The notes under the pieces are model-generated. The model made no database searches. It worked only from the letters and a program-made list of their open reading frames with translations, and had not been told where the DNA came from. The position numbers and the translations under genes were made by a program. A stretch of DNA of 29,922 bases. Origin: an uncultured Alcaligenaceae bacterium (GTDB taxonomy: Bacteria > Pseudomonadota > Gammaproteobacteria > Burkholderiales > Burkholderiaceae_B). Below are positions 8,209 to 16,009 of this stretch, piece after piece (the first letter of the stretch is position 1; each line of letters begins with the position of its first letter). Location of the stretch: assembly GCA_937952975.1 (NCBI GenBank), contig CALFXX010000136.1, forward strand, positions 1-29,922, written 5' to 3'.

Positions 8209-9497
8209 GCGCAGCGTCTACCCTTTTATTACTCCCAATCATCCCACGCGTGGCAATGGCCGCGCGCCTGCTCGCGGTACGCACCTGGCCAGCAGACGAA
8301 TACACACGCGTGACGCTTGAACTTGATAGTGAACTGAAAGCTGAACACTTCACGCTAGAGACCCCGCACCGCATGGTGGTCGATATCCAAGGCATCGACA
8401 TCTCGCCCGGGCTCAATGAGTTAGTGCGCAAGGTGCGTACTGACGATCCATACATCAGCAGTTTGCGTGTCGCGCAAAATCGTCCGAATGTTGTCCGGAT
8501 TGTGTTTGACCTCAAGCAAGCCATTGCGCCGCAGGTATTCACACTGAAGCCAGCGGGCGACTATAAGTTCAGGCTCGTGCTCGACTTTTATCCGAAGGTC
8601 GCACAAGATCCGCTTGCTGCGCTACTGAAAAATAATCCGCAAAAAATTGAAGAAGATCCGCTTGCGCAGATCCTCGCAGACATCGGTCGCAACCCCAAGG
8701 GCACGGCCATGGCAAGCTTGCCCGTACTGCCCAGCTCAATCGCACCCTCCACCAGTAGCAGCACCATCACGCCCTATAAACTCGAGCGTGGTCGGCGCGT
8801 CGTAACCATTGCTTTAGACCCGGGCCATGGCGGAGAAGACCCTGGCGCGATCGGCAAAGGTGGCACGCGCGAAAAAGACGTTGTGCTTGCAATTGCTCAG
8901 CGATTGAAAGCAAAAATTGATGCAATGCCTGGAATGCGCGCCTATCTGACACGCGATGGCGATTACTTTGTGCCGCTCAATGTGCGTGTAGAAAAGGCCA
9001 GAAGAGTCAAAGCAGATTTGTTTGTATCCATTCACGCGGACGCCTTTGTGCGGCCCACCGCAGGAGGCAGTTCGGTCTATGTCCTGTCAGATGGCGGCGC
9101 CTCGAGTACGGCCGCACGCTGGTTGGCAGACAAAGAAAATGCTGCTGACCTGATCGGTGGCATCAACTTAACCGTTCAAGATCCAAGATTAGCCAAAGTC
9201 TTACTCGATTTATCGACAAGCGCTCAAATTAAAGATTCAACGACCGTTGCGAACACGATGCTAGGCGAACTCAAAAACGTGTATCGCCTGCACAAGCCTC
9301 AAGTTGAGCACGCTGGATTTGCCGTCTTAAAAGCCCCGGACATGCCCTCTATCTTGGTTGAAACGGCCTTCATCAGCAACCCTGACGAAGAGCGGATGCT
9401 GCGCAACGGACCTGATCAAGATAAGTTTGCAACGGCCTTATTAGGCGGGATCTCGCGTTACTTTTCTGCCAACCCGCACTTAGCCTCGATTGGGTAA
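8133..9497 (+). CDS. amiC: N-acetylmuramoyl-L-alanine amidase, AmiC type, Tat-exported
   Basis: This periplasmic zinc amidase cuts the bond between N-acetylmuramic acid and L-alanine in peptidoglycan and helps daughter cells separate. The 454-residue protein begins with a twin-arginine signal (SRRRLLGA at residues 20-27, then a hydrophobic run ending AMA). An AMIN domain follows (about 45-155), which in AmiC guides it to the septum, then a flexible linker and the Amidase_3 domain from about 223. Zinc ligands H232 (DPGHGG), E247 (REKDVV) and H301 (SIHAD) and the catalytic E410 (LVETAFISN) are visible. The ATG at 8133 lies 76 bases inside tsaE, but no later start keeps the Tat signal, so the overlap appears genuine. 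Activation in related bacteria needs an EnvC/NlpD-type partner, not present here. Confidence 0.93.
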   Translation: MAHRFASDRDEISSPARALSRRRLLGAASTLLLLPIIPRVAMAARLLAVRTWPADEYTRVTLELDSELKAEHFTLETPHRMVVDIQGIDISPGLNELVRKVRTDDPYISSLRVAQNRPNVVRIVFDLKQAIAPQVFTLKPAGDYKFRLVLDFYPKVAQDPLAALLKNNPQKIEEDPLAQILADIGRNPKGTAMASLPVLPSSIAPSTSSSTITPYKLERGRRVVTIALDPGHGGEDPGAIGKGGTREKDVVLAIAQRLKAKIDAMPGMRAYLTRDGDYFVPLNVRVEKARRVKADLFVSIHADAFVRPTAGGSSVYVLSDGGASSTAARWLADKENAADLIGGINLTVQDPRLAKVLLDLSTSAQIKDSTTVANTMLGELKNVYRLHKPQVEHAGFAVLKAPDMPSILVETAFISNPDEERMLRNGPDQDKFATALLGGISRYFSANPHLASIG

Positions 9498-9552
9498 TGC
9501 CTTAGCGCGCACAAAGCTCTAAAATGCAGACTTCTTTCTTGTAGCGTCTGCC

Positions 9553-11394
9553 ATGTCGACTCCCCGCCCGATCTGTCCCCTGCCCGATTTATTGATTAGC
9601 CAAATCGCGGCGGGTGAAGTCATTGAGCGGCCAGCCTCAGTTCTCAAAGAGTTAGTCGAAAATGCAGTCGACTCGGGCGCCCAATCGATTGAGGTGCGCC
9701 TTGAAGCTGGCGGTATTCGCCGTATCGCCGTGATTGATGACGGCAGCGGAATCCGTGCTGAAGAACTCTCACTTGCACTGACGCGTCACGCCACCAGCAA
9801 AATCACCTCTCTTGCAGAACTCGAATCGGTGGATTCAATGGGGTTTCGTGGCGAAGCCCTTGCATCGATTGCAGCAGTGTCTCAATTAACAATCACTTCA
9901 CGCACCCGCGATGCAGCCCACGCTTTCAGCTTTGAAAGCGGCATGACTGAACCTGTTGCCGCTGCGGGCGCCTTAGGCACCACCGTCGAAGTCAAATATT
10001 TATTTGATGCCGTGCCCGCACGACGTAAATTTTTACGCGCCGAGGCAACCGAGTTTGGTCATTGCATCGATGCGATTGAACGCGTCGCTTTGGCGTTTCC
10101 TGAAATTGGCTTTCGGGTGTTTCATAACGATCGCGCTGTACGGCAATGGCTTCCGGCCTCTGCTCTGCAGCGCATCAGCGATGTGCTTGGCTCTGAGTTC
10201 AATGAGCACGGCATTGAGGTGAATGCGCAAGGCGGTCCGATGTCGATCATGGGGGTGACCACACGCCCAACAGCGGCGCGCGCGCGTGCAGATCGACAAT
10301 TTTTATTCGTCAATGGCCGTCACGTGCGCGATCGTACGGTGTCGCACGCCATTCGCAGTGCCTATGCGGACGTCTTGCATGGCGATCGCCAGCCAGCCTT
10401 TGTGTTGTTTTTGCAAATTGATCCACTCGCGGTCGATGTCAACGTACACCCCGCAAAACACGAGGTCAGATTTCGCGATACTGGTGCGGTACACCGCTTC
10501 GTTGCACAAACCATCACGCAGGCTTTGGCGGGCACCGCAGGCACCCATCAAGTCTCGCAAGGCGAACACGGTACATCAGTTGGCGCGTTTGCAATGCCCC
10601 TGAACGGGGGCGCCAACTCAAGCACAGCGTTGGCCGCACTTGGAGGCGCTCAAGCCTTCACGCCGCGCTGGAACCCCGGCGCGCAAGCTGCCTTCGCACT
10701 TCGCGAGCCTGCCTCGAACGGTCTCGAACAACCAGGCGCTTGGAAAGCACTGTATCAGCCGCTCAACGACAGCCAGCAAACTAACAACAACCGAAGCGAC
10801 AACAACGAAACCTGGCCCTTAGGTCGCGCCTTGGCACAAGTGCACGGTATTTACATCTTGTCGCAAACCGCGACAGGACTCGCATTGATTGATATGCATG
10901 CCGCGCACGAACGCGTTGTCTACGAGCAACTCAAAACAGCCATCGACGCGCAAAGCCTGCCGCAGCAAACACTCTTGGTACCTGTCGTGTTTCGCGTCAC
11001 AGACAAAGAGCTCGCGCTCGCCGAAGAATGCGCTGAACAACTCAGCGCACTTGGTTTTGAATTAGCGGCTGCAGGCCCACAAGCCATGACCTTGCGCTCT
11101 GTTCCTGCGATGCTTGCCCGCGGCGATCTTGAAGCGCTTGCGCGTGGTGTCTTGCGTGATATCGAACATGTGGGCGCGAGTCGCTTGCTCACTGAACAAC
11201 GCAATACCTTACTGGCGACCATGGCGTGTCACGGTGCGGTGCGTGCGAATCGGCAACTGACGATTGAAGAAATGAACGCGCTGCTGCGCCAGATGGAACA
11301 CACCGAACGCGCAGACCAATGCAATCATGGGCGGCCCACGTGGGTGCACTTTAGCGTGTCTGATCTCGACAAATTATTTTTGCGCGGCCAATGA
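9553..11394 (+). CDS. mutL: DNA mismatch repair protein MutL (nicking type)
   Basis: MutL couples mismatch recognition by MutS to strand removal. The 613-residue protein has the GHKL ATPase domain with E33 and N37 (KELVENAVDSGA), D62 (IDDGSGI) and GFRGEAL (97-103), then a variable low-complexity linker around residues 340-420 (repeated Asn/Ser/Gln) and a C-terminal dimerisation domain. The endonuclease metal motif is present as DMHAAHERVVYE (residues 447-458), a variant of DQHA(X)2E(X)4E, together with ACHGAVRAN and CNHGRPTW near the C-terminus. This predicts a MutL that nicks DNA itself, as in bacteria without MutH. The stop overlaps the miaA start by four bases (ATGA), so the two are an operon, as in many proteobacteria. 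Confidence 0.95.
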   Translation: MSTPRPICPLPDLLISQIAAGEVIERPASVLKELVENAVDSGAQSIEVRLEAGGIRRIAVIDDGSGIRAEELSLALTRHATSKITSLAELESVDSMGFRGEALASIAAVSQLTITSRTRDAAHAFSFESGMTEPVAAAGALGTTVEVKYLFDAVPARRKFLRAEATEFGHCIDAIERVALAFPEIGFRVFHNDRAVRQWLPASALQRISDVLGSEFNEHGIEVNAQGGPMSIMGVTTRPTAARARADRQFLFVNGRHVRDRTVSHAIRSAYADVLHGDRQPAFVLFLQIDPLAVDVNVHPAKHEVRFRDTGAVHRFVAQTITQALAGTAGTHQVSQGEHGTSVGAFAMPLNGGANSSTALAALGGAQAFTPRWNPGAQAAFALREPASNGLEQPGAWKALYQPLNDSQQTNNNRSDNNETWPLGRALAQVHGIYILSQTATGLALIDMHAAHERVVYEQLKTAIDAQSLPQQTLLVPVVFRVTDKELALAEECAEQLSALGFELAAAGPQAMTLRSVPAMLARGDLEALARGVLRDIEHVGASRLLTEQRNTLLATMACHGAVRANRQLTIEEMNALLRQMEHTERADQCNHGRPTWVHFSVSDLDKLFLRGQ

Positions 11395-12338
11395 GTTTGC
11401 CCACGCAGACTCCGCTGATTTGTATCGCCGGGCCAACGGCTTCTGGCAAAAGCGCTGCAGCGCGTGCCATTGCCCAGCGCTGGCCTGTTGAAATCATTAA
11501 CGTTGATTCTGCAACCATCTATCGCGGCATGGATATTGGTACTGCCAAGCCCACGGCACAAGAACGAAGTGAAGTCACCCATCACTTGCTAGACCTTCTT
11601 GATCCGGCCGATAGTTATTCGGTTGCCACCTTTCGACGCGATGCCCTGCAATGCGTGCGTGACATTCAGTCTCGCGGCAACCTTCCGCTGCTAGTCGGCG
11701 GCACCATGATGTACTTCAAAGCCTTGCGCGATGGCCTCAACGATCTGCCCGCCGCCAACCCAGACATTCGCAAAACGCTTGAGGCCAGTGCGGCGGCTGA
11801 GGGTTGGCCAGCCATGCATGCCAAACTTAAAACGGTTGACCCGATTACTGCGCAACGCCTCTCACCCAACGATAGCCAGCGCATTGGCCGCGCACTTGAG
11901 ATTTGGCAAATTAGTGGGCAGCCTATGTCAGCTCTGTTAGGCGCCATGCAACCTGCAGACGACCCCGTTGCCACGATCACCTTAAGTCTTGAACCGCTTG
12001 AGCGCAGTCTGTTGCATGCGCGGATCGCCGAACGTTTTGATCAGATGCTTGAGCTCGGCCTACTCGCTGAGGTACAAGCCTTGTACGCCCGAGGCGATTT
12101 ACATCCCGGCTTACCCTCAATTCGTTGCGTTGGCTATCGGCAACTTTGGTCAATGCTCGAGGGCGAAATTGATTTAAAACAAGCAAGAGAACAAGCCATT
12201 TCTGCCACCCGCCAACTGGCAAAGCGTCAGATTACTTGGCTACGCAGCCAACCTGACCGACATATGATCGATGCTTGTTCACCCACCGCGACCGAGCAAG
12301 TCGTACAGGCAATTTCAAAAATTACTGATCAACTTTAA
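11391..12338 (+). CDS. miaA: tRNA dimethylallyltransferase MiaA
   Basis: MiaA transfers a dimethylallyl group to adenosine 37 of tRNAs that read UNN codons, the first step towards ms2i6A. The 315-residue protein has the P-loop GPTASGKS (residues 14-21), the substrate loop NVDSATIYRGMDIGTAKP (38-54) containing the conserved D39, and HHLLDLLDP (64-72). Its length fits the family. It overlaps mutL by 4 bases. At the 3' end the last 17 bases, including the stop codon, overlap the end of the oppositely oriented Bug gene, so no separate terminator fits between them. Confidence 0.95.
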   Translation: MSLPTQTPLICIAGPTASGKSAAARAIAQRWPVEIINVDSATIYRGMDIGTAKPTAQERSEVTHHLLDLLDPADSYSVATFRRDALQCVRDIQSRGNLPLLVGGTMMYFKALRDGLNDLPAANPDIRKTLEASAAAEGWPAMHAKLKTVDPITAQRLSPNDSQRIGRALEIWQISGQPMSALLGAMQPADDPVATITLSLEPLERSLLHARIAERFDQMLELGLLAEVQALYARGDLHPGLPSIRCVGYRQLWSMLEGEIDLKQAREQAISATRQLAKRQITWLRSQPDRHMIDACSPTATEQVVQAISKITDQL

Positions 12339-13344
12339 TCCCAGCATCCCGAATCGCCTTACCCCAAAAGGCATAGTCTTTCGCAATCAGCGTGGCAAAC
12401 TCTTGAGTCGTGCCATGCAAGGGCGCGAGCCCTGCCTCATTCAATTTTTTATCAATGGCGGGATCAGACATAGTTTCGATCATTGCCTGAGCAAGCGTCG
12501 CTACAACCGTAGCAGGTGTTTTAGGCGGCGCTAACACTCCGACCCAAGAGGGTGCCGAAACGTCTGTACCTTGCTCGATGAGTGTGGGGATTTCCTTGAT
12601 CAACTCAAGGCGCTCGGGAGCAACAATACCGAAAGGGATCAAGCGATCTTTAAAGCTGTGCGCCAAGAGCACTGGCATCAACGTCAGGTCAACCTGCCCA
12701 CCAACCACCGCCTGAGCGGCAGGCGCAGCGCCTTGATATGGCACGTGCAACATCTCTGTCTTGGCCACAAGATTGAACTGAGCCATCGCAATATGTCCAG
12801 CGCTACCGTTCCCCCAACTCGAGAAACTCAGTTGCTGTTGTTTTGCCAGGGTCAAAAGCTCAGGCAGGTTTTTGGCTACCAATCCAGGGCGACCCATCAA
12901 AACGAAATTTACGATCGCAGTTGGCGCAACGGGAACAAACTGCGCAGAAACAAATTTTGCGTTTGGATACAGCGCCGGATAGCGCGAATAGGCATCGGTA
13001 CCCGACATGATCAAGGTGTACCCATCGGGTGTGGCATTAAAAACAATCTCGGTTCCGACTGCGCCATTTGCACCAGGTTTGTTCTCAATCACAATGGGTT
13101 GACCTAATCGGTTACCCAACGCATTGACCATCACGCGTGCAGCAATATCCGAACCTCCACCTGGGGGATACGGCACAATCAGTTTGATTGGTTTAGCTGG
13201 AACCCACGCGCCGGGGGTCTGCGCCACGACTGGCGCTGGGGTTACGCTAACTGCGAGGGCCAAACCAAGCACGCGGATGATCGCCCCCCATGCTTTGAGC
13301 GCACCCAGAGCACTCACCAAACGACCTACTGCCGCTCGTTTCAT
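12322..13344 (-). CDS. Bug/TctC-family periplasmic solute-binding protein
   Basis: This is an extracytoplasmic binding protein of the tripartite tricarboxylate transporter family, which typically binds organic acids. From the chosen ATG (13344) it has 340 residues. That start has a strong ribosome binding site (GAGGAG, 9-base spacer); the open frame continues upstream only to a TTG. A signal peptide with a long basic n-region ends at PVVA|Q. Family landmarks follow in order: KPIKLIVPYPPGGGSD (binding loop), PDGYT, HVPYQGAAPAAQA and EIPTLIEQG. The usual PYKG is PYQG here. It lies 104 bases downstream of purM on the same strand, with a hairpin in between, so independent expression is likely. 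No TctA or TctB gene is near. Confidence 0.88.
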   Translation of the reverse strand: MKRAAVGRLVSALGALKAWGAIIRVLGLALAVSVTPAPVVAQTPGAWVPAKPIKLIVPYPPGGGSDIAARVMVNALGNRLGQPIVIENKPGANGAVGTEIVFNATPDGYTLIMSGTDAYSRYPALYPNAKFVSAQFVPVAPTAIVNFVLMGRPGLVAKNLPELLTLAKQQQLSFSSWGNGSAGHIAMAQFNLVAKTEMLHVPYQGAAPAAQAVVGGQVDLTLMPVLLAHSFKDRLIPFGIVAPERLELIKEIPTLIEQGTDVSAPSWVGVLAPPKTPATVVATLAQAMIETMSDPAIDKKLNEAGLAPLHGTTQEFATLIAKDYAFWGKAIRDAGIKVDQ

Positions 13345-13386
13345 TTTTTTTGTCTCCTCACTACACAAAGGCGTTTCGCCTGCGGC

Positions 13387-13404
13387 GGCACTGTGCGCAG
13401 TGCC
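13387..13404. other. hairpin in the leader of the Bug gene
   Basis: GGCACTG and CAGTGCC pair perfectly (7 bp, 4-base loop). On the plus strand a T-run follows, but no plus-strand gene feeds into it; on the minus strand it lies between purM and the Bug gene. A second small stem (13369-13381, AGGCG/CGCCT) sits nearer the Bug start and is followed by TTTG on the minus strand. The pair could attenuate read-through from purM. Confidence 0.35.
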
Positions 13405-13413
13405 TGCATTTTT

Positions 13414-13436
13414 CTAATTCAATTTTGCTAATTCAA
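13414..13436. repeat. 9-base direct repeat CTAATTCAA
   Basis: Two exact copies (13414-13422 and 13428-13436) with a 14-base period lie in the AT-rich stretch between purM and the Bug gene. On the minus strand TTGAAT, 17 bases, AAAAAT could act as a weak promoter for the Bug gene. The role is uncertain. Confidence 0.4.
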
Positions 13437-13448
13437 ACAACTATCTAG

Positions 13449-14495
13449 TTACACCACAACCGTTTGCGCTACACCCTCTGCACATTCGCGAATGTCACCT
13501 AGCTGGTACACCGTTTCGCCTTGTGCACGCAGTGCGGCACTGATGGCCTGTGCATTTTCGGGGGCGACCACTGCAACCATTCCGATGCCACAATTGAAGA
13601 CGCGATGCATCTCGGCATCTGCTACGCCACCCTGCTGTTGCAACCAGGAAAAAAGCTGTGGCATTTGCCAGGCATCGCGGTGCAGATGTGCTTGCAAACC
13701 TGTCTGCAAAATTCGTGGCACATTATCGAGCAAGCCGCCGCCCGTGATGTGGGCCAACCCTTTGATTTGACCCTCGAACTGCCCTAATACTGCCAACACT
13801 GGCTTGACATACAGGTGCGTGGGAGCCATCACCACATCACCTAAGGGTTGACCGTGAAAGTCTTGCTCAGGTCGCGCACCCGCGCGTTGCAAAATCTTGC
13901 GTAACAACGAAAATCCATTTGAGTGCGCACCACTTGAGGCCAAACCCAACACGACGTCACCGGGACGAATCGACTTACCATCGATGAGTTTAGATTTTTC
14001 AGCAGCGCCCACTGCGAAGCCTGCAAGATCGTATTCGCCGTCTGGGTACATGCCAGGCATTTCGGCCGTTTCGCCGCCGATCAAAGCACAACCTGACAAT
14101 TCGCAGCCACGCGCAATGCCACCGACAACCTGCGCCGCCACATCCACCGACAATTTGCCGCAGGCAAAATAATCCAAAAAGAATAATGGCTCGGCGCCCT
14201 GCACCAAAATATCGTTGACGCTCATGGCCACCAAGTCGATGCCGACCGTATCGTGGCGCTGCCAGTCGAAGGCGAGTTTGAGCTTAGTACCGACCCCATC
14301 GGTGCCTGAGACTAAGACGGGCTCTTTATACCGTTTGGGCACCTCAAAAAGTGCACCAAAGCCACCAATCCCTGCAAGAACCCCCTCGCGCATGGTGCGA
14401 GCCGCAAGCGGTTTAATGCGGTCAACGAGCGCGTCTCCGGCATCGATATCAACGCCCGCATCGCGGTAAGTGAGGGGTACTTGTGATTGGGTCAT
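13449..14495 (-). CDS. purM: phosphoribosylformylglycinamidine cyclo-ligase (AIR synthetase)
   Basis: PurM closes the imidazole ring in purine synthesis, converting FGAM and ATP to aminoimidazole ribonucleotide in the cytoplasm. The 348-residue protein has the usual family length. Signature segments include VSGTDGVGTKLK (63-73), GIDLVAMSVNDILVQGAEPLFFLDY (85-109), where the metal and ATP groups bind, GGETAEMPGMY and the glycine-rich HITGGGLLDN. It is divergent from hda with a 71-base gap, an arrangement common in Burkholderiales. The start ATG at 14495 has no strong ribosome binding site. Confidence 0.95.
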   Translation of the reverse strand: MTQSQVPLTYRDAGVDIDAGDALVDRIKPLAARTMREGVLAGIGGFGALFEVPKRYKEPVLVSGTDGVGTKLKLAFDWQRHDTVGIDLVAMSVNDILVQGAEPLFFLDYFACGKLSVDVAAQVVGGIARGCELSGCALIGGETAEMPGMYPDGEYDLAGFAVGAAEKSKLIDGKSIRPGDVVLGLASSGAHSNGFSLLRKILQRAGARPEQDFHGQPLGDVVMAPTHLYVKPVLAVLGQFEGQIKGLAHITGGGLLDNVPRILQTGLQAHLHRDAWQMPQLFSWLQQQGGVADAEMHRVFNCGIGMVAVVAPENAQAISAALRAQGETVYQLGDIRECAEGVAQTVVV

Positions 14496-14558
14496 AAGAA
14501 AAAGCCAAGGTTATGTGACAATTGCAGGGATTTCCCCGTGTTTATACCTAATTTTACG

Positions 14559-14574
14559 ATGAGTCGATGAGTCG
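14559..14574 (+). repeat. 8-base tandem duplication at the hda start
   Basis: ATGAGTCG occurs twice back to back. The second copy carries the hda ATG (14567). The first ATG (14559) reads only Met-Ser-Arg before a TGA that overlaps the hda start as ATGA, so the first copy is a three-codon frame in another register. Confidence 0.6.
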
Positions 14575-15283
14575 GCAGTTACTCCTAGAAATTATCCCCG
14601 CGCCTGAGCCCACTTTGGACAACACCATTGTGGGGTCAAATACGGCTGCGATCGAGGCGGCCAGCGGCCTCCCGCCCGGGCGAGCGCTCTACCTCTGGGG
14701 CCCGCCCGGAGCTGGTCGCAGCCATATTCTGCGTGCCATCGCAGCCGAAAAATCCTCTGTTTTCTTTGATGTAACCGTCTCGGCCGCTGAAATCATGGCT
14801 TGGGCAACGCGACCACTTTCAGGTTCAGACCTCAAACTGGTCTGCGTCGACGACATTCAAGACATGACCCTCGAGCAGCAGGCCAGCGTATTTGCCCTGT
14901 ACAATCGCTGGCGCGAACTCGCTTCAACAGAAGACGCTTTTGCGCTGGCTGTCTCGGGTGATCGAGCGCCCATGATGATGTCGCTGCGCGAAGATTTGCG
15001 TACACGTTTAGGGTGGGATCTGGTGTTTCGCCTTGAGCCGCTGTCTGATCAAGAAAAATTCGAAGCCATACAAATTTATGCCCAGCGACAGGGCTTGCCG
15101 CTGTCTGCCGAAGTGCTTGACTGGACGTTGACTCATTATTCGCGCGACATCCGGCAGTTGTTTGCTCTGGTTGATGCCCTTGACCGCTATTCGCTGTCAA
15201 AGCACCGTAGTGTCACGGTTCCGCTCTTACGCTTAATGCTGGCGGATCGAGAGTTTTTGCAGTCTTCCGTTCCTTTTACCTGA
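14567..15283 (+). CDS. hda: DnaA regulatory inactivator Hda
   Basis: Hda binds the DNA-loaded sliding clamp and stimulates ATP hydrolysis by DnaA, preventing re-initiation of replication. The 238-residue protein is a short AAA+ module without the DnaA DNA-binding domain. Its P-loop reads GPPGAGRSH (45-53), with Arg in place of the usual Lys, which is typical of Hda (E. coli has GAGRSH too). Walker B is LVCVDDIQ (91-98). Near the N-terminus QLLLEI (residues 4-9) fits the QLxLxL-type clamp-binding motif, which supports the chosen start. It is followed 27 bases later by a HAD phosphatase gene in a plus-strand run to folK. Confidence 0.9.
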   Translation: MSRQLLLEIIPAPEPTLDNTIVGSNTAAIEAASGLPPGRALYLWGPPGAGRSHILRAIAAEKSSVFFDVTVSAAEIMAWATRPLSGSDLKLVCVDDIQDMTLEQQASVFALYNRWRELASTEDAFALAVSGDRAPMMMSLREDLRTRLGWDLVFRLEPLSDQEKFEAIQIYAQRQGLPLSAEVLDWTLTHYSRDIRQLFALVDALDRYSLSKHRSVTVPLLRLMLADREFLQSSVPFT

Positions 15284-15310
15284 ATTTTAGGTTGTAAACG
15301 ATACCCACTT

Positions 15311-16009
15311 ATGACTAGCCAACGCCTGGCCCTCTTTGACCTGGATCACACGCTGTTACCACTAGACAGTGATCATCAATGGGCTGAATTTCTTGCAAAA
15401 TCCGGACGTGCCGGAGACCCAGTTCAAGCCCTAGCCCGCAACGAAGATTTAATGAACCGCTACAACGCGGGTGACCTGACAGCTGAACAAGCCGCAGAAT
15501 TCATGCTGGGCCTGCTTGCGGCACACCCACCTCATTTGCTGGCCGCGTGGCACGAAGAGTACATGCAGCGCGTCATCCGCCCCGCCATGACAGAGCAAGC
15601 GCTAGCGATCGTGCAAAAGCATCTTGCTGCAGGGGATCTCTGCGCCGTGGTCACGGCAACGAACAGTTTTGTGACGGCACCGATTGCACGTGCGTTTGGC
15701 GTACAAACCTTGATTGCCACCGAACCCGAATACCTTGCCGGTCGCTACACCGGGAAAATCCACGGCACCCCAAGCTTTAAACACGGCAAAGTACTGCGGG
15801 TCAATGCGTGGCTCGCAACATTAAACCGTAGCTTGAAAGATTTTGATGAATCTTATTTCTACAGCGACTCGATTAACGATCTTCCGCTACTTGAAGTGGT
15901 GACGCACCCAATTGTTACCAACCCAAGCCCCAGTCTGCTCAAAGTTGCTCAAGAACGCAATTGGCCAGTCTTAAATATTTTCGCCTCGCTGGCCGATCAT
16001 AAATCCTGA
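15311..16009 (+). CDS. HAD-IB family phosphatase, SerB-like
   Basis: This 232-residue cytoplasmic phosphatase of the haloacid dehalogenase superfamily belongs to subfamily IB, which includes phosphoserine phosphatases and related enzymes. The motifs are complete: nucleophile D10 and D12 in FDLDHTLL, motif II T115 in VVTATNSF, lysine around 157-160 in SFKHGK, and the metal-binding motif SDSINDLPLLE with D186 and D190. A helical cap lies between motifs I and II. The natural substrate is unclear; phosphoserine or histidinol phosphate are known for relatives. The stop TGA overlaps the pcnB ATG by one base (TGATG), so the two are translationally coupled. Confidence 0.85.
   Translation: MTSQRLALFDLDHTLLPLDSDHQWAEFLAKSGRAGDPVQALARNEDLMNRYNAGDLTAEQAAEFMLGLLAAHPPHLLAAWHEEYMQRVIRPAMTEQALAIVQKHLAAGDLCAVVTATNSFVTAPIARAFGVQTLIATEPEYLAGRYTGKIHGTPSFKHGKVLRVNAWLATLNRSLKDFDESYFYSDSINDLPLLEVVTHPIVTNPSPSLLKVAQERNWPVLNIFASLADHKS

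Noticed and set aside
9498..9552. TAAAAT at 9520-9525 as the mutL promoter
   Set aside because: No -35-like hexamer lies 16-18 bases upstream, so the match alone is too weak.
13345..13368. Upstream TTG start for the Bug gene after purM
   Set aside because: It would run through the GAGGAG ribosome binding site; the ATG at 13344 directly begins the signal peptide.
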